Below, piece after piece: positions 54,143 through 64,000 of a stretch of DNA of 64,000 nucleotides. The DNA is taken from positions 18,087,250 through 18,151,249 of the forward strand of contig JAQNBH010000014.1 in the NCBI GenBank assembly GCA_028752905.1. The letters are read 5' to 3'. The notes under the pieces are model-generated. The model was not told the DNA's origin. It ran no database searches and worked only from the letters and a program-made list of their open reading frames with translations. Each line of letters opens with the position of its first letter. The stretch's first letter is position 1. The DNA comes from Cladorhizidae sp. MBARI D1340-BT2 (taxonomy: Eukaryota > Porifera > Demospongiae > Poecilosclerida > Cladorhizidae). Both the position numbers and the translations under genes were made by a program.

Positions 54143-57100
54143 TCAAAATCCTTCATCAAAAAAGTGGCTGAGATATACCAGAGCACTACCAGTCGTTGCT
54201 CCAATAATTGCTATGATGGAAATGATGAGTATGAATGTAAAAAGTTCTGCAAGGATGCAGCAACACCCAGCCAAGGTGCAGCACTGGGAAATTTGTCTGG
54301 CCCATGGGTAAGCTTCTCTATCCCCGTCAATTAAGATCTGTAGTGGGAATTGGCAAGAAAACAATAAACAACAATACACACTCAGTAACCACCTACATAT
54401 AAACCGCTTCTTTAATGGTTGCTATGGCAGTCAGAGACATGAAACAGTGAAAGGACTAAGCAACAGTTTATATAACTCCCCACATTAATATACGTTCCCT
54501 AGCTTGTGCACAGAACTACACAAAATAAAACACTCTTGTGTCTAATCAACTCCATGTCCTGTGGCTACTACAAGTTCAGTTCCAATGCAATAATAAAAAA
54601 CTCTGACAATGCCAGTAAAATCACAAACATAACATTACAAGCTGCTGCATGTTTAGTACTGAATTACATGTAGCTACCACTTACACAAATTAGAACCTCT
54701 TACTAAACCTTCAACTTGCACAGAATTAAAGCACTTGTCATCATTTGCATAACCAACAACTTTTTTGTTTGACTTACAATTAACGATGCAATGTTGGCTG
54801 GAATGGCAAAAATAAAGAGGGAGGGGTTACAGAAACTCAGTATCAGCAACATAATGGAGACGGATAAATAGATCCAGTTGTAATTCCGGTAGCCGTACCT
54901 TCCATATCTACCACCAATCGTGTTCTCCTGAGAAGCAGCATTACCTGTTTGCTGATCAAAATATATTAGCATAACTAAGATAGTTATGATCTCAATAATC
55001 AACTTGAAATTTAGATACTCGATCTAGAAAGTTGATTATTGAGAAGGCCATTGTAATTTTGTTATGTCAACTGAGAGTTCAGTGAACATTATCCCTGCAT
55101 ATATTTACAAGTAAAACATTCAAAATCCAAATGTCAATATGGTATTGGTCACTCCCACCACATGGTTTATTGGAGTTTGTAGACCTGTAGGGACAAGTTT
55201 GATTAAGCTCCGCACTGATCAAATTACACTCTAGCTTGTGGTATCGACCCACTCACTTGTTATTCAGGCATAGAACTACTCTCTAGCCTGTAGCCATAGA
55301 GATACTCTTTACTTGGTCATCCAGAAACAGCTAATCAGGCAAACTCTAGTTACTTCTGCTTGTAGAGGCTGAAATTAGTTGGCTATCGCACACAGTAATG
55401 CACTGCAGCTCAAGGACCATGTTCTGGTGTAGATTACTAGCCAACCCCAAACCACAGCGACCCTCACACGAGTACTATGATGTTACAACCAGCTGATGAA
55501 ACTAAGATGGAGAAACACAAACAGGGCTAGCCAAGAGAAGCAAGACGAGAAAGACAATAGAGAGAGGAAGAGAAGAAAGAAAAAAGGCAGGAATGAGTAG
55601 AGGATCAATGAACCTTGAACCAAGGGAGGTAAGACTGTGGGGTATAAGTATTCCACAGTAGTAATGTGTACACATGACAAAAAATTGCAGATATTGTTTA
55701 GTCAAACCTTGCCCAGCTAATCACACCCACATGATATAGTACACATGTATCATAATACTAGAAATACAGTATCAAGATTCAAGCAAAACACTATGTATGT
55801 TTTACAATGACTTTCTCTTTAATTTCCTAACCTACTCGAAATTTTGTTGCAATGCCACTCACTGAGGCAAGTCGACTAAATTTTTCGTCGTCCATTCACT
55901 AACACTTGCATGCTATATACTCAGTCTTTTTTTAAGTACAGTGACCTACAGTAGCTTAGAAGAAAGCTACGCAACCAGCGGTGGATCTTGGGAGAGAGTT
56001 GGGAGTCAGAAACTCACTTCAGTTACTTAATTGAGCTTTTTCTACATGCTTTATTGGTTTGATTTATTGGTTATAATTACTCTTATTTTGATTTGAGGGT
56101 GGAGTTCAGATGCTAAGCTGGTAATTAGAAGCTGTCCTTGCAAGTATCGTATTGCCACTTACCAACTCCCTCAGTGGGACATTGTCTAAAGTGTTGCTGC
56201 ATGTGAACTATGGTAAGGAGAAAGGGATGCAGGAGTAATACCTATCTTCAAAACACTATGCCTACATCTAGACAGACAGACACTCTCATACCTCACCATA
56301 GTTCTAACTACCAAAATTGATCTAGGTTTAACAATTTCTGGACACACAAAGTTCCACTAATAGTATATATATGGATGGGAGTGAGTGGAAAGTTCACGGT
56401 ATATGGAAGTTGCATGTTATGCTTGCACCCTTCCCTCCTTCCATTAATCTCCTCCACTCACTCCATCTTAGTAAATTCTACCTCCATCCATGACTACCTG
56501 TTGTATAATAATGGGCTGAGAAGGTGCAGCTGCTGCATGTGCCACTGGATAGATTGGATATTGTGCAGGAGTATACTGTGGCTGTAGCACACCAGTGGCA
56601 GCTGACCTAGCAGTGTAGGGAGGGGGAAGAAACGGGTGAGTTGGCGAAACAGGAGCAGATACCTGAAGACGAAAAGGTTGCGTGCGAAGTGCACGGAAAG
56701 AGGGATAAGTGTTTCATAAACCCAACCAGAATTACACTTACTGAACTGTGACTTACCTGTTTGGCATCAGTCCTAGCAGCAACTGGTGTTACTGGGTTGC
56801 TAGAGCACATCAAAGCTGCATTTTTAGAAACTTCAGCATGAATGCCGGTTACGCTGTCATGACGCTGCTCCAGTTTTTCAAGGCACTCAGAAGCACAGTC
56901 ATCTTGTGGCAGCACATTTGCTTCTTCTGTCTGAAGAGGCCCTTCTGTTGACGCATCCTGGTGACTTCTCAGAGATGGAGGAGGAGGAGGATAGAACATG
57001 GAGCAGCTCGTGTTCTTCAAGTCTCTGTTATTAAGTGGTATCTGGTAAGCCATGTCTTGAGGTGTGATGGATGTGCTCATTTCCCAGCCTTGTATAGCAG

Positions 57101-57415
57101 ATAAATTTGGACCTGTTCTACGTCCAATTTCACCAATTTCTGTTGACAGCATGATTCAGTTTTTGATGTAGGACAACAATTCTTGGATGTTCTTTGGTCT
57201 GATAATTATGTCTCTGGTGTGCTTGTCTGCAGAGGTTCTTCCTTCTCCATGGTGGTTTCTTCTGTTTTAATATGAAAAGCATTCAACTTCAGTGTGCTGC
57301 TTCTTGACACAGCTTCTTCATGGGGATATCACCTTTGAGAAAAATTAGTAGCGCACTAGCTGGAGAGCTAGATAGAAATTATACAGCTCTTACTTTTAGA
57401 GTATCCAGTAGCCAT
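54143..57415 (-). pseudogene. CD225/dispanin-like gene, copy B, frame-damaged
   Basis: Exons correspond one to one with copy A: 57,394-57,415, 56,757-57,333, 56,498-56,662, 54,778-54,927 and 54,143-54,337. Exons 3, 4 and 5 have the same lengths (165, 150, 195 nt), and all their splice signals, including the exon 5 AG acceptor, are intact. Exon 2 differs: there is a 2-bp insertion near 57,295 and a 1-bp deletion near 57,153 relative to copy A, which together shift the frame. Unless a different start within exon 2 is used (an ATG at 57,152 reopens the frame), this copy cannot make the full protein. Membrane segments and the DGDREAYPWARQISQCC loop are preserved. Confidence 0.65.
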
Positions 57416-57570
57416 TCTTTGTTGTAGTTAAAATCACGAAGCCTTGCAGAGAAATGAGTTACCTATAATAATAGGTAAGCGAACAAAGCACTTTTCCCGC
57501 GAAAACATTTATAACTTCAGCGGTGATTGGACGTACTATAATTATAGTATTAATATTCCGCGTTGCGAAG
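57416..57570. promoter_or_regulatory. Divergent promoter, copy B
   Basis: 155 bp between the two start codons. It contains tttcccgcgaaaa (57,493-57,505), a near-consensus E2F site, and ATTGG at about 57,527. Copy A differs by one base in the E2F-like site and by indels just before the JmjC-like ATG. Confidence 0.5.
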
Positions 57571-59049
57571 ATGAACTGGACACATGCGAGTACGTCACGG
57601 AATGGCCGCGACCTGAAACTGTTACTTTATCTGATGAAGAACAGGCAACACCAGAACCGAAGAGATGCAGATTCCATAGGGAAAAGGATGATGGAGAAAA
57701 GTCTAACTCTTTCCTTATGTGTTCCCCATCCTCTGTCAAGGCAAGCATCCTCCTGGCAAAATGGTGGAAACAGAGGACGCATCCAGTTTGCAACGTCCAA
57801 CAACCCCAGCACAATTTTATTTCATGTCTCCAGGTAGGAAAGTCCTTATTGGCTCTTATCCTTGAAATCAGCATGCCCTCCCAATGGAACAGAATTCCAA
57901 CCCTACAAAAATTTAATTTTTCACCCATTTTCTAGGTTACCGGAAGCCAAGGAGTTCATTCAATCACGCATATCATATCTGTCCAGTTTGTCTCCCTCTT
58001 CCTCTGTCAATTTTTCATAGGCTACTTGTCACCACTTGCTGGGCAATGACCTCGAGAATACCATGGCAGCCATCAAGTTTGCACATCTAGCAAGGTCAAA
58101 ACATCCCAAGGATAAGGAGGAGCAAGAGAAAGATGACGAGGATGAGAAAGACTTGGAATGGTTGATAGAACTCTTGGATCGACAGAGATCAGTGAAGGAG
58201 GCGAAGAAAAGAGGCAGAAAGGAACTGGAGAAGTGGCCGCTAGTAGAATTGGAAATGCCTCAGTATACTCAAGTCAGTAAACTACTGCTGTTATTATTTA
58301 GCTTGAGAAGAGTGACTGTTATGCCCATCATGGGTAAACTTGAAGTGGTGTTCTGCCCCTGGTTAGTTAGGCATATAGCTGGTCATGCATAAAAAGTTTC
58401 AAATGTAGTGATCTCACAAATTTGTGAGAGTTGGGTCCCAGAATTTGGGTACATGTTACTTTAGTATGCACCTGCAATTTTACCTGCAATTTTAACTGCA
58501 ATTTTAATGTCAAAGGGAACAGAGCTTTTTATATATAAATATTTAACAGGCGTATATATAGCTCAAGTAGGGACACACCTTTTCCCCCTATTCCTTTTTA
58601 AGGCTGATTCAAATGCTAGAGCATTTATGTAATTAAAAATTTATCATTTGTGTATAATTTCATATATTGAGTACCACTCACCAACCACTCCCCCATTATT
58701 TAAGTATATATGTAGCTACTGTCTAGATGAAACTTCCCCATAAGCTGAAATGCTTTACACATGCAACGATGCCACAACTAAGAAATGCTTCTTTCTGAAT
58801 TTGCCACATTTACTAACGTGTGTGCTACATGACAAGAATATGAATTAATGTTGCTATGCTGAAAGTTATGCAAGTTGACTGAGATGTACAATTATGCAAA
58901 GTGGTCTTTAGGTTGAAAGGCGATCATGTTTGGATCTCGGTTGCAAGGAATTTCATGATAGATACGTGCTGACCCACACTCCAGTGGTCATCACTGATCT
59001 AGTGCAGCTCATGACTGCAATGGCATGGACACTTAGCTATGTGAAGAGA
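57571..59049 (+). pseudogene. JmjC-like gene, copy B, with nonsense codon
   Basis: Exons 57,571-57,833, 57,936-58,272 and 58,912-59,049 have the same lengths and splice signals as copy A. In exon 2 the codon TTG of copy A (VNFSLATCHH) is TAG at 58,018-58,020, which truncates the product before the JmjC-like segment. The rest of the reading, including HDRYVLTHTPVVITDLV, remains open, so the stop is probably recent. Confidence 0.6.
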
Positions 59050-59841
59050 GTAAGTCAGCCTACAGTAACATCCATGAACACTCGTGACAAATGAATACTC
59101 GTGACCAATGAATGTGCATGGGCTTCACTTCCTTGAACTATATGTATATATATAGTCACTCAGGTGGGAGAGGGATTACAGTGTAGTCCAGTAGAATATG
59201 GTATGGGTGGTTTACCAGTCCTTTTGACTATAGCATATATATATATATGAGGACGGGTTCATGCAATTTGTATCCAAAAAATAAATAGTCCTCATTTTAC
59301 CTAGACATATATATGGCTTGTTTGCCACCCCCCCCCCCCCCTCCCTTCATGGATTACTTGGTATTGGTTATGAGGGCAGGATCATTTATATCCTAAATAT
59401 GTTATATAGGTAGCCTTTATTTTACCTACTACTTCACACAATGTATAAATGACTCCTCAATGATCAACTAAGTAGCTGTGGCTCAGTATAGAACCAGGAG
59501 AGTCATTTGTAAACAGTTGGGTGAAGGAACAAACTCTTCAGGTAATTAACTATATCACATAATTGCTCTTTCATATATAGTTAGCGAGATACTTTACTTC
59601 GAAAGCGTTTCAGCTCTGGCATATATGAAATGAAAGCTAGAGATCATCCATTGAAAGTTATATTTGAAGTATCATAGAGAAAGTCATTACATTCCACTAC
59701 ATCAGTTGTTCGTGGGAGCATCGAGTGGGTGTAGCTTGAGGATGCTGGAGAATGCAAAGTCGGTGCATTCATAGATTTTCTTGAGCTGGAAGCTGAGGGT
59801 AAGTTGAAGGTGTGTGTGTGGGGGGGAGGGGGGGGGTGTAT
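59050..59841. other. Intron-like region before the satellite, copy B
   Basis: Nearly the same as 21,307-22,111, with a shorter poly-C tract (59,329-59,342) and slightly shorter G-rich tract before the satellite. No exon is supported in correct phase. Confidence 0.5.
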
Positions 59842-62800
59842 GCAGCTCATGGAAGAACCTTCGCACTTAACTGCCAAGATTCAAGGAGCAGCACGTGGAA
59901 GAACCTTCACTTTTAACTGCCCAGCATCAAGGAGCAGCACATGGAAGAACCTTTACTTTTAACTGCCCAGCATCAAGGAGCAGCACATGGAAAAACCTTC
60001 ATTCTTAACTACCCAGCATCAAGGAGCAGCACATGGAAGAATCTTCACTCTTAACCGCCCAGCATCAAGGAGTAGGACATGGAAGAAACTTAACACTTAA
60101 CCACCCAGCATCAAGGAGCAGCACATGGAAGAACCTTCACGCTTAACTGCCCAGAATCAAGGAGTAGCACATGGAACCTTCACTCTTAACCTCCCAGCAT
60201 CAAGGAGTAGACATGGAATAACCGTCACACTTAACCACCCAGCATCAAAGAGTAGCACAGGGAAGAACCTTTACTCTTAACCGCCTAGCATCAAGTAGCA
60301 GCACAACGCAGAACTTTCACACTTAACCACCCAGCATCAACAAGTAGCACATGGAAGAACCTTCACAATTAACCGACCAGCATCAAGGAGTTGCACATGG
60401 AAGAACCTTCACTCTTAACGACCCAGCATCAAGGAGCAGCACATGGAATAAACTTCACTCTTAACCGCCCAGCATCAAGGAGCAGCACATGGACATTCAC
60501 ACTTAACCGCCCAGCATCATGGAGTAGCACATGGAAGAACCTTCACCATTACCCACCTAGCATCAAAGGGCAGCACATAGAAGAACCTTTATTCTTTATG
60601 CTGGGAGGTTAAGAGTGAAGGTTATTCCATCTGCTTATTCCATCTTCTGCTCCTTGATGCTGGGCAGTTAAGAATAAAGGTTCTTCCATGTGCTACTCCT
60701 TGATACTGGGCGGTTAAGAGTGAAGGTTCTCCCATGTGCTACTCCGTGATGCTGGGCGGTTAAGAGTGAAGGTTCTTCCATGTACTGCTCTTTGATTCTG
60801 GGTAGTTAAGAGTAAAGAAAGTTAAAAGTGAAGGTTCTTCCCATGTGCTGCTGGGCAGTTAAACGAGAAGGTTCTTCAATGTGCTGCTCTTTTATGCTGG
60901 GCGGTTAAGAGTTAAGGTTATTCCATCTGCTGCTCCTTGATGCTGGGCAGGTAAGAATAAAGCTTCTTCCATGTGCTGTTCCTTGATTCTGGGCGGTTAA
61001 GAGTGAAGGTTCTTCCATGTTCTCCTCCTTGATGCGGGGCGGTTAAGAGTGAAGGTTCTTCCATGTGCTTCTCCTGAATAACCTTCACTCTTAACCGCCC
61101 AGCATAGGAGCAGCACATGGAAGAACCTTCACTCTTAACCACCCAGCATCAAGGAGCAGCACATGGAAGAATCTACACTCTTAACATCCCAACATCAAGG
61201 AATAGGACATGGAAGAAACTTAACACTTAACCACCCAGCATCAATGAGCAGCACATGGAAGAACCTTCACTCTTAACCGGCAAGTACCAAGGAGCAGCAA
61301 ATGGAACAACCTTCACACTTAACCGCTCATCATTAAGGAGTAGCACATGGAAGAACCTTAACTCTTAACCACCCAGCATCATGGAGCAGCACACGGAAGA
61401 ACCTTTACTCTTAACCGCCCAGCATAAAGGAGCCGCACATGGAAGAACATTCCACTTAACTGCCCAGCATCAAGGATAGCACATGGAAGAACCTTAACAC
61501 TTAAACGCCCAGCATGAAGCAGCACTTGGAAGAACTTTTATTCTCAACCGCTCAGCATAAAGGAGCAGCTCATGGAAGAACCTTCCCACTTAACTGCCCA
61601 GATTCAACGAGCAGCACATGGAAGAACCTTTACTTTTAACTGCCCAGGAGCAGCACATGGAAGAACCTTCACTCTTAACCGCCCAGCATCAAGGAGCAGC
61701 ACATGGAAGAACCTTCACTCTTAACAGCTCAGCATCCAGGAGGAGCACATGGCAGAACCTTCACTCTTAACCAACCAGCATCATGGAGAAGGACATGGAA
61801 GAACCTTCACTCTTAACCGCCCAGCATCAAGAAGCAGCACATGGAAGAATCTTTACTTTTAACCACCTCGCATCATGATTAGCACAAGGAAAAACATAAA
61901 CCACCCAGAATCAAGGAGAACCACATGGAAGAACCTTTACTCTTAACCGCCCAGCATCAAGGAGCAGCACATGGAAGAACCTTCACTCTTAACCGCCAAG
62001 CATCAAGGAGCAGCTCATGGAAGAACCTTCACTCTTAACCGCCCAGCATCAAGGAGCAGCACATGGAAGAACCTTCACTCTTAACCGCCCAGGATCAAGA
62101 AGCAGTATATGGAAGAACCTTCAATTTTAATAGCCAAGTATCAAGGAGCAGCACATAGAAGAACCTTCACGCTTAACTGCCCAGAATAAAGGAGTAGCAC
62201 ATGGAACCTTCACTCTTAACCGCCCAGAATCAATGAGTAGCACATGGAAGAACCTTGACTCTTAACCACCCAGCATCAAAGAGCAACACAGTGAAGAACC
62301 TTTACTCTTAACCTCCTAGCATCAAGTAGCAGCACAACGAAGAACCTTCACACTTAACCGCCCATCATCAAGGAGCAGCACATGGAAGAACCTTCACTCT
62401 TAACCACCCAGCATCAAGGAGTAGCACATGGAAGAACCTTTACTCTTAACCACCAAGCATCAAGGAACAGCACAAGAACCATTACTCTTAACCACCCAGT
62501 ATCAAAGAGCAGCACATGGAAGAACCTTTATTCTTAACCGCCCAGCATAAAGGAGCAGCTCATGTACTTAACCACCCAGATTCAGGGAGCAGAACATGGA
62601 AGAACCTTAATCTTAACCCCACAGGATCATGGAGCAGCACAAGGAAGAACCTTTATTCTTAACCGCCCAGCATCAAGGAGCAGCAAATGGAAGAACCTTT
62701 GCACATAATGGCCCAGATTCAAGGAGCAGCACACGGAAGAACCTTCACTCTTAATCACCCAGCATCATGGAACAGCACATGGAAGAACCTTTCTTAACCG

Positions 62801-63583
62801 CCCAGCATCAACGAGCAGAACAAGGAAGCACTTTCGCAATTAACAGCCCAGATTAAAGGAGCAGCACATGGAGAACCTTCACTCTTAACTGCCCAGCATC
62901 AAGGAATAGCACATGGAAGAACCTTCACACTTAACCGCCTAGCATCAAGGAGCAGCACATGGAAGAACCTTCACTCTTAACCACCCAGAATCAAGGAGTA
63001 GCACATGGAAGGACCATCACTCTTAACCACCGAACATCAAGGTGCAGCAGATGGAAGTTACCTTCACTCTTAACTGCCCAACACCAAGGAGCTGCACATG
63101 GAAGAACCTTCACACTTAACCACCCAGCACCAAGGAGCAGCACAATAATCACCCAGCATCAAGGAACAGCACATGGAAGAACCTTCACTCTTAACCGCCC
63201 AGCATCAAGGAGTAGCACAAGTAAGACCTTTCACTCTTAACCAAGGAGCAGCACATGGAGGAACCTTTATTCTTAACCTCCCAGCATCAAGGAGCAGAAC
63301 ATGGAAGAACCTTCGCACTTAACCGCCCAGATTCAAGTAGCAGCACATGGAGAACCTTCACTCTTAACCGCCCAGCATCAAGGAGTAGCACATGGAAGAA
63401 CCTTCACACTTAACCGCCCAGCATTAAGGAGCAGTACGTGGAAGAGCCTTCACTCTTAACCACCCAGCATCATGGAGCAGCACATGGAAGGACCTTTATT
63501 CTTAACCGCCCAACATCAAGGAGCAGATTATGGAAGAACCTTCACTCTTAACCACACAGCATCAAGCAGCAGCACATGGAAGA
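59842..63583. repeat. 46-bp satellite array, copy B
   Basis: Unit-by-unit similarity to copy A extends from the first unit (cagctcatggaagaaccttc) to about 63,560, including shared rare variants such as cagcacaacg and cacaataatcacccagc. The array is therefore duplicated rather than independently amplified. It is shorter than copy A, mainly because the inverted block is shorter and the right end is cut. Confidence 0.95.
60599..61070 (-). repeat. Inverted block inside the satellite, copy B
   Basis: Switch points match those in copy A, and the block is about 470 bp instead of about 820. The first ten or so units correspond in both; several units present in copy A are absent before the terminal tgatgcggggcggttaagag unit. 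Confidence 0.9.
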
Positions 63584-63684
63584 TAGTGGACATTGGTCTA
63601 GTAGATCGCTATGTATGTATTCTCTTGTATAGGTAGACCCCTTACCCATTATACGTATTCATACATGTACGCATGAGCGCAGAC

Positions 63685-63812
63685 ACACACTATGCTCAGT
63701 TGATGCACACATTGTCAAAGACAGGTTCTGATTCATATCCAGTGTGATCTTTGACAAAGGCGTAGCTGCGCTATCATCTATGTGTGCATCAACTCGGCAT
63801 AGTGTGTGTCCT
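63685..63812. repeat. Long hairpin upstream of the gag-like ORF
   Basis: cacacactatgctcagttga then tgcacacat pairs with atgtgtgcatcaactcggca then tagtgtgtg, with two mismatches. A second stem, tgtcaaaga with tctttgaca, lies inside, and the loop is about 30 bases. The structure ends about 85 bp before the ATG at 63,896. Confidence 0.85.
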
Positions 63813-63895
63813 TAGACTATTGTGGCATCGTTTGCAACACTGTGGAGGATCCCTAAGGAAACTATAATAGGCGACCCCATTTAACGCCCACCAAG

Positions 63896-64000
63896 ATGGA
63901 AGCGGTCAGATGCCCCTTCCCTGGATGTACCTACAGCACCCCGGCTGATCTGGATCTGGCAGTAACAGCAGTCGTCCTGTCCACCCATGCTATGGGACAC
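63896..64000 (+). CDS. Start of a zinc-finger gag-like ORF (runs off the window)
   Basis: The first 35 codons read MEAVRCPFPGCTYSTPADLD then a short helix ending LSTHAMGH. A single C-x4-C...H-x4-H finger at the very N-terminus, with CPFPGCTY, is a pattern I associate with gag-like ORFs of some invertebrate LTR retroelements. The rest is beyond the window, so the assignment is tentative. It could also be a host zinc-finger gene. Confidence 0.45.
   Translation, partial: MEAVRCPFPGCTYSTPADLDLAVTAVVLSTHAMGH

Larger units (their letters stand above)
49463..63583. repeat. Segmental duplication, copy B
   Basis: Matches copy A from position 1 in order and orientation. It lacks the copy A insertions at 2,262-5,157, 5,341-16,005 and 26,728-33,238, and carries its own insertion at 51,270-53,220. 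The left junction follows a C-rich tract. The right junction falls inside a satellite unit at about 63,583, where unrelated sequence starts (tagtggacattggtctagta). Confidence 0.85.

Overview
The window looks like nuclear DNA from a non-bilaterian marine invertebrate, most likely a demosponge. The reasons are AT-rich, intron-containing genes with short exons, many small satellites and foldback elements, abundant agctagctatata-type simple sequence, several CD225/dispanin-like genes, and Ty3/gypsy, hAT, Merlin and piggyBac elements side by side. The sponge assignment is an inference from overall character; no marker gene proves it. There are no bacterial operons, CRISPR arrays, rRNAs or tRNAs that I can recognise.

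Layout. A large duplicated block occurs twice in the same orientation: copy A from position 1 to about 26,727 (already under way at the window edge) and copy B from about 49,463 to 63,583. Shared content, in order: a proline-rich dispanin-like first exon (minus); a five-exon CD225/dispanin-like gene (minus); a JmjC-like gene (plus) in head-to-head arrangement across a short 155-169 bp promoter; and a long 46-bp satellite array with an internal inverted block. Since duplication, copy A gained a hAT-type element (2,262-5,157), a 10.7 kb nested insertion (5,341-16,005: hAT remnant, Merlin element, and a complete gypsy element inside the Merlin) and a second complete gypsy element (26,728-33,238) inside the satellite. 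Copy B gained a third, 5'-truncated gypsy element (51,270-53,220). The host genes have decayed differently: copy A keeps its frames but has lost one splice acceptor, while copy B keeps the acceptor but carries two frame-changing indels and a nonsense codon.

The segment between the copies (34,637-49,462) holds two piggyBac-type elements flanked by TTAA (one miniature, one with a spliced ORF that lacks the catalytic core), two kinds of inverted-repeat foldback elements, another CD225/dispanin-like gene (42,908-44,977, minus) and a CD225-like pseudo-exon (40,275, plus). The window ends in the first codons of a zinc-finger gag-like ORF preceded by a strong hairpin.

The most notable system is the set of three distinct Ty3/gypsy elements. 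All have integrase upstream of reverse transcriptase (the copia-like order known from the Gmr1 group), a SCAN-like segment in the capsid of the two complete ones, and a pol ORF that runs into the 3' LTR. In the youngest element the LTR encodes the last 83 residues of the polyprotein.
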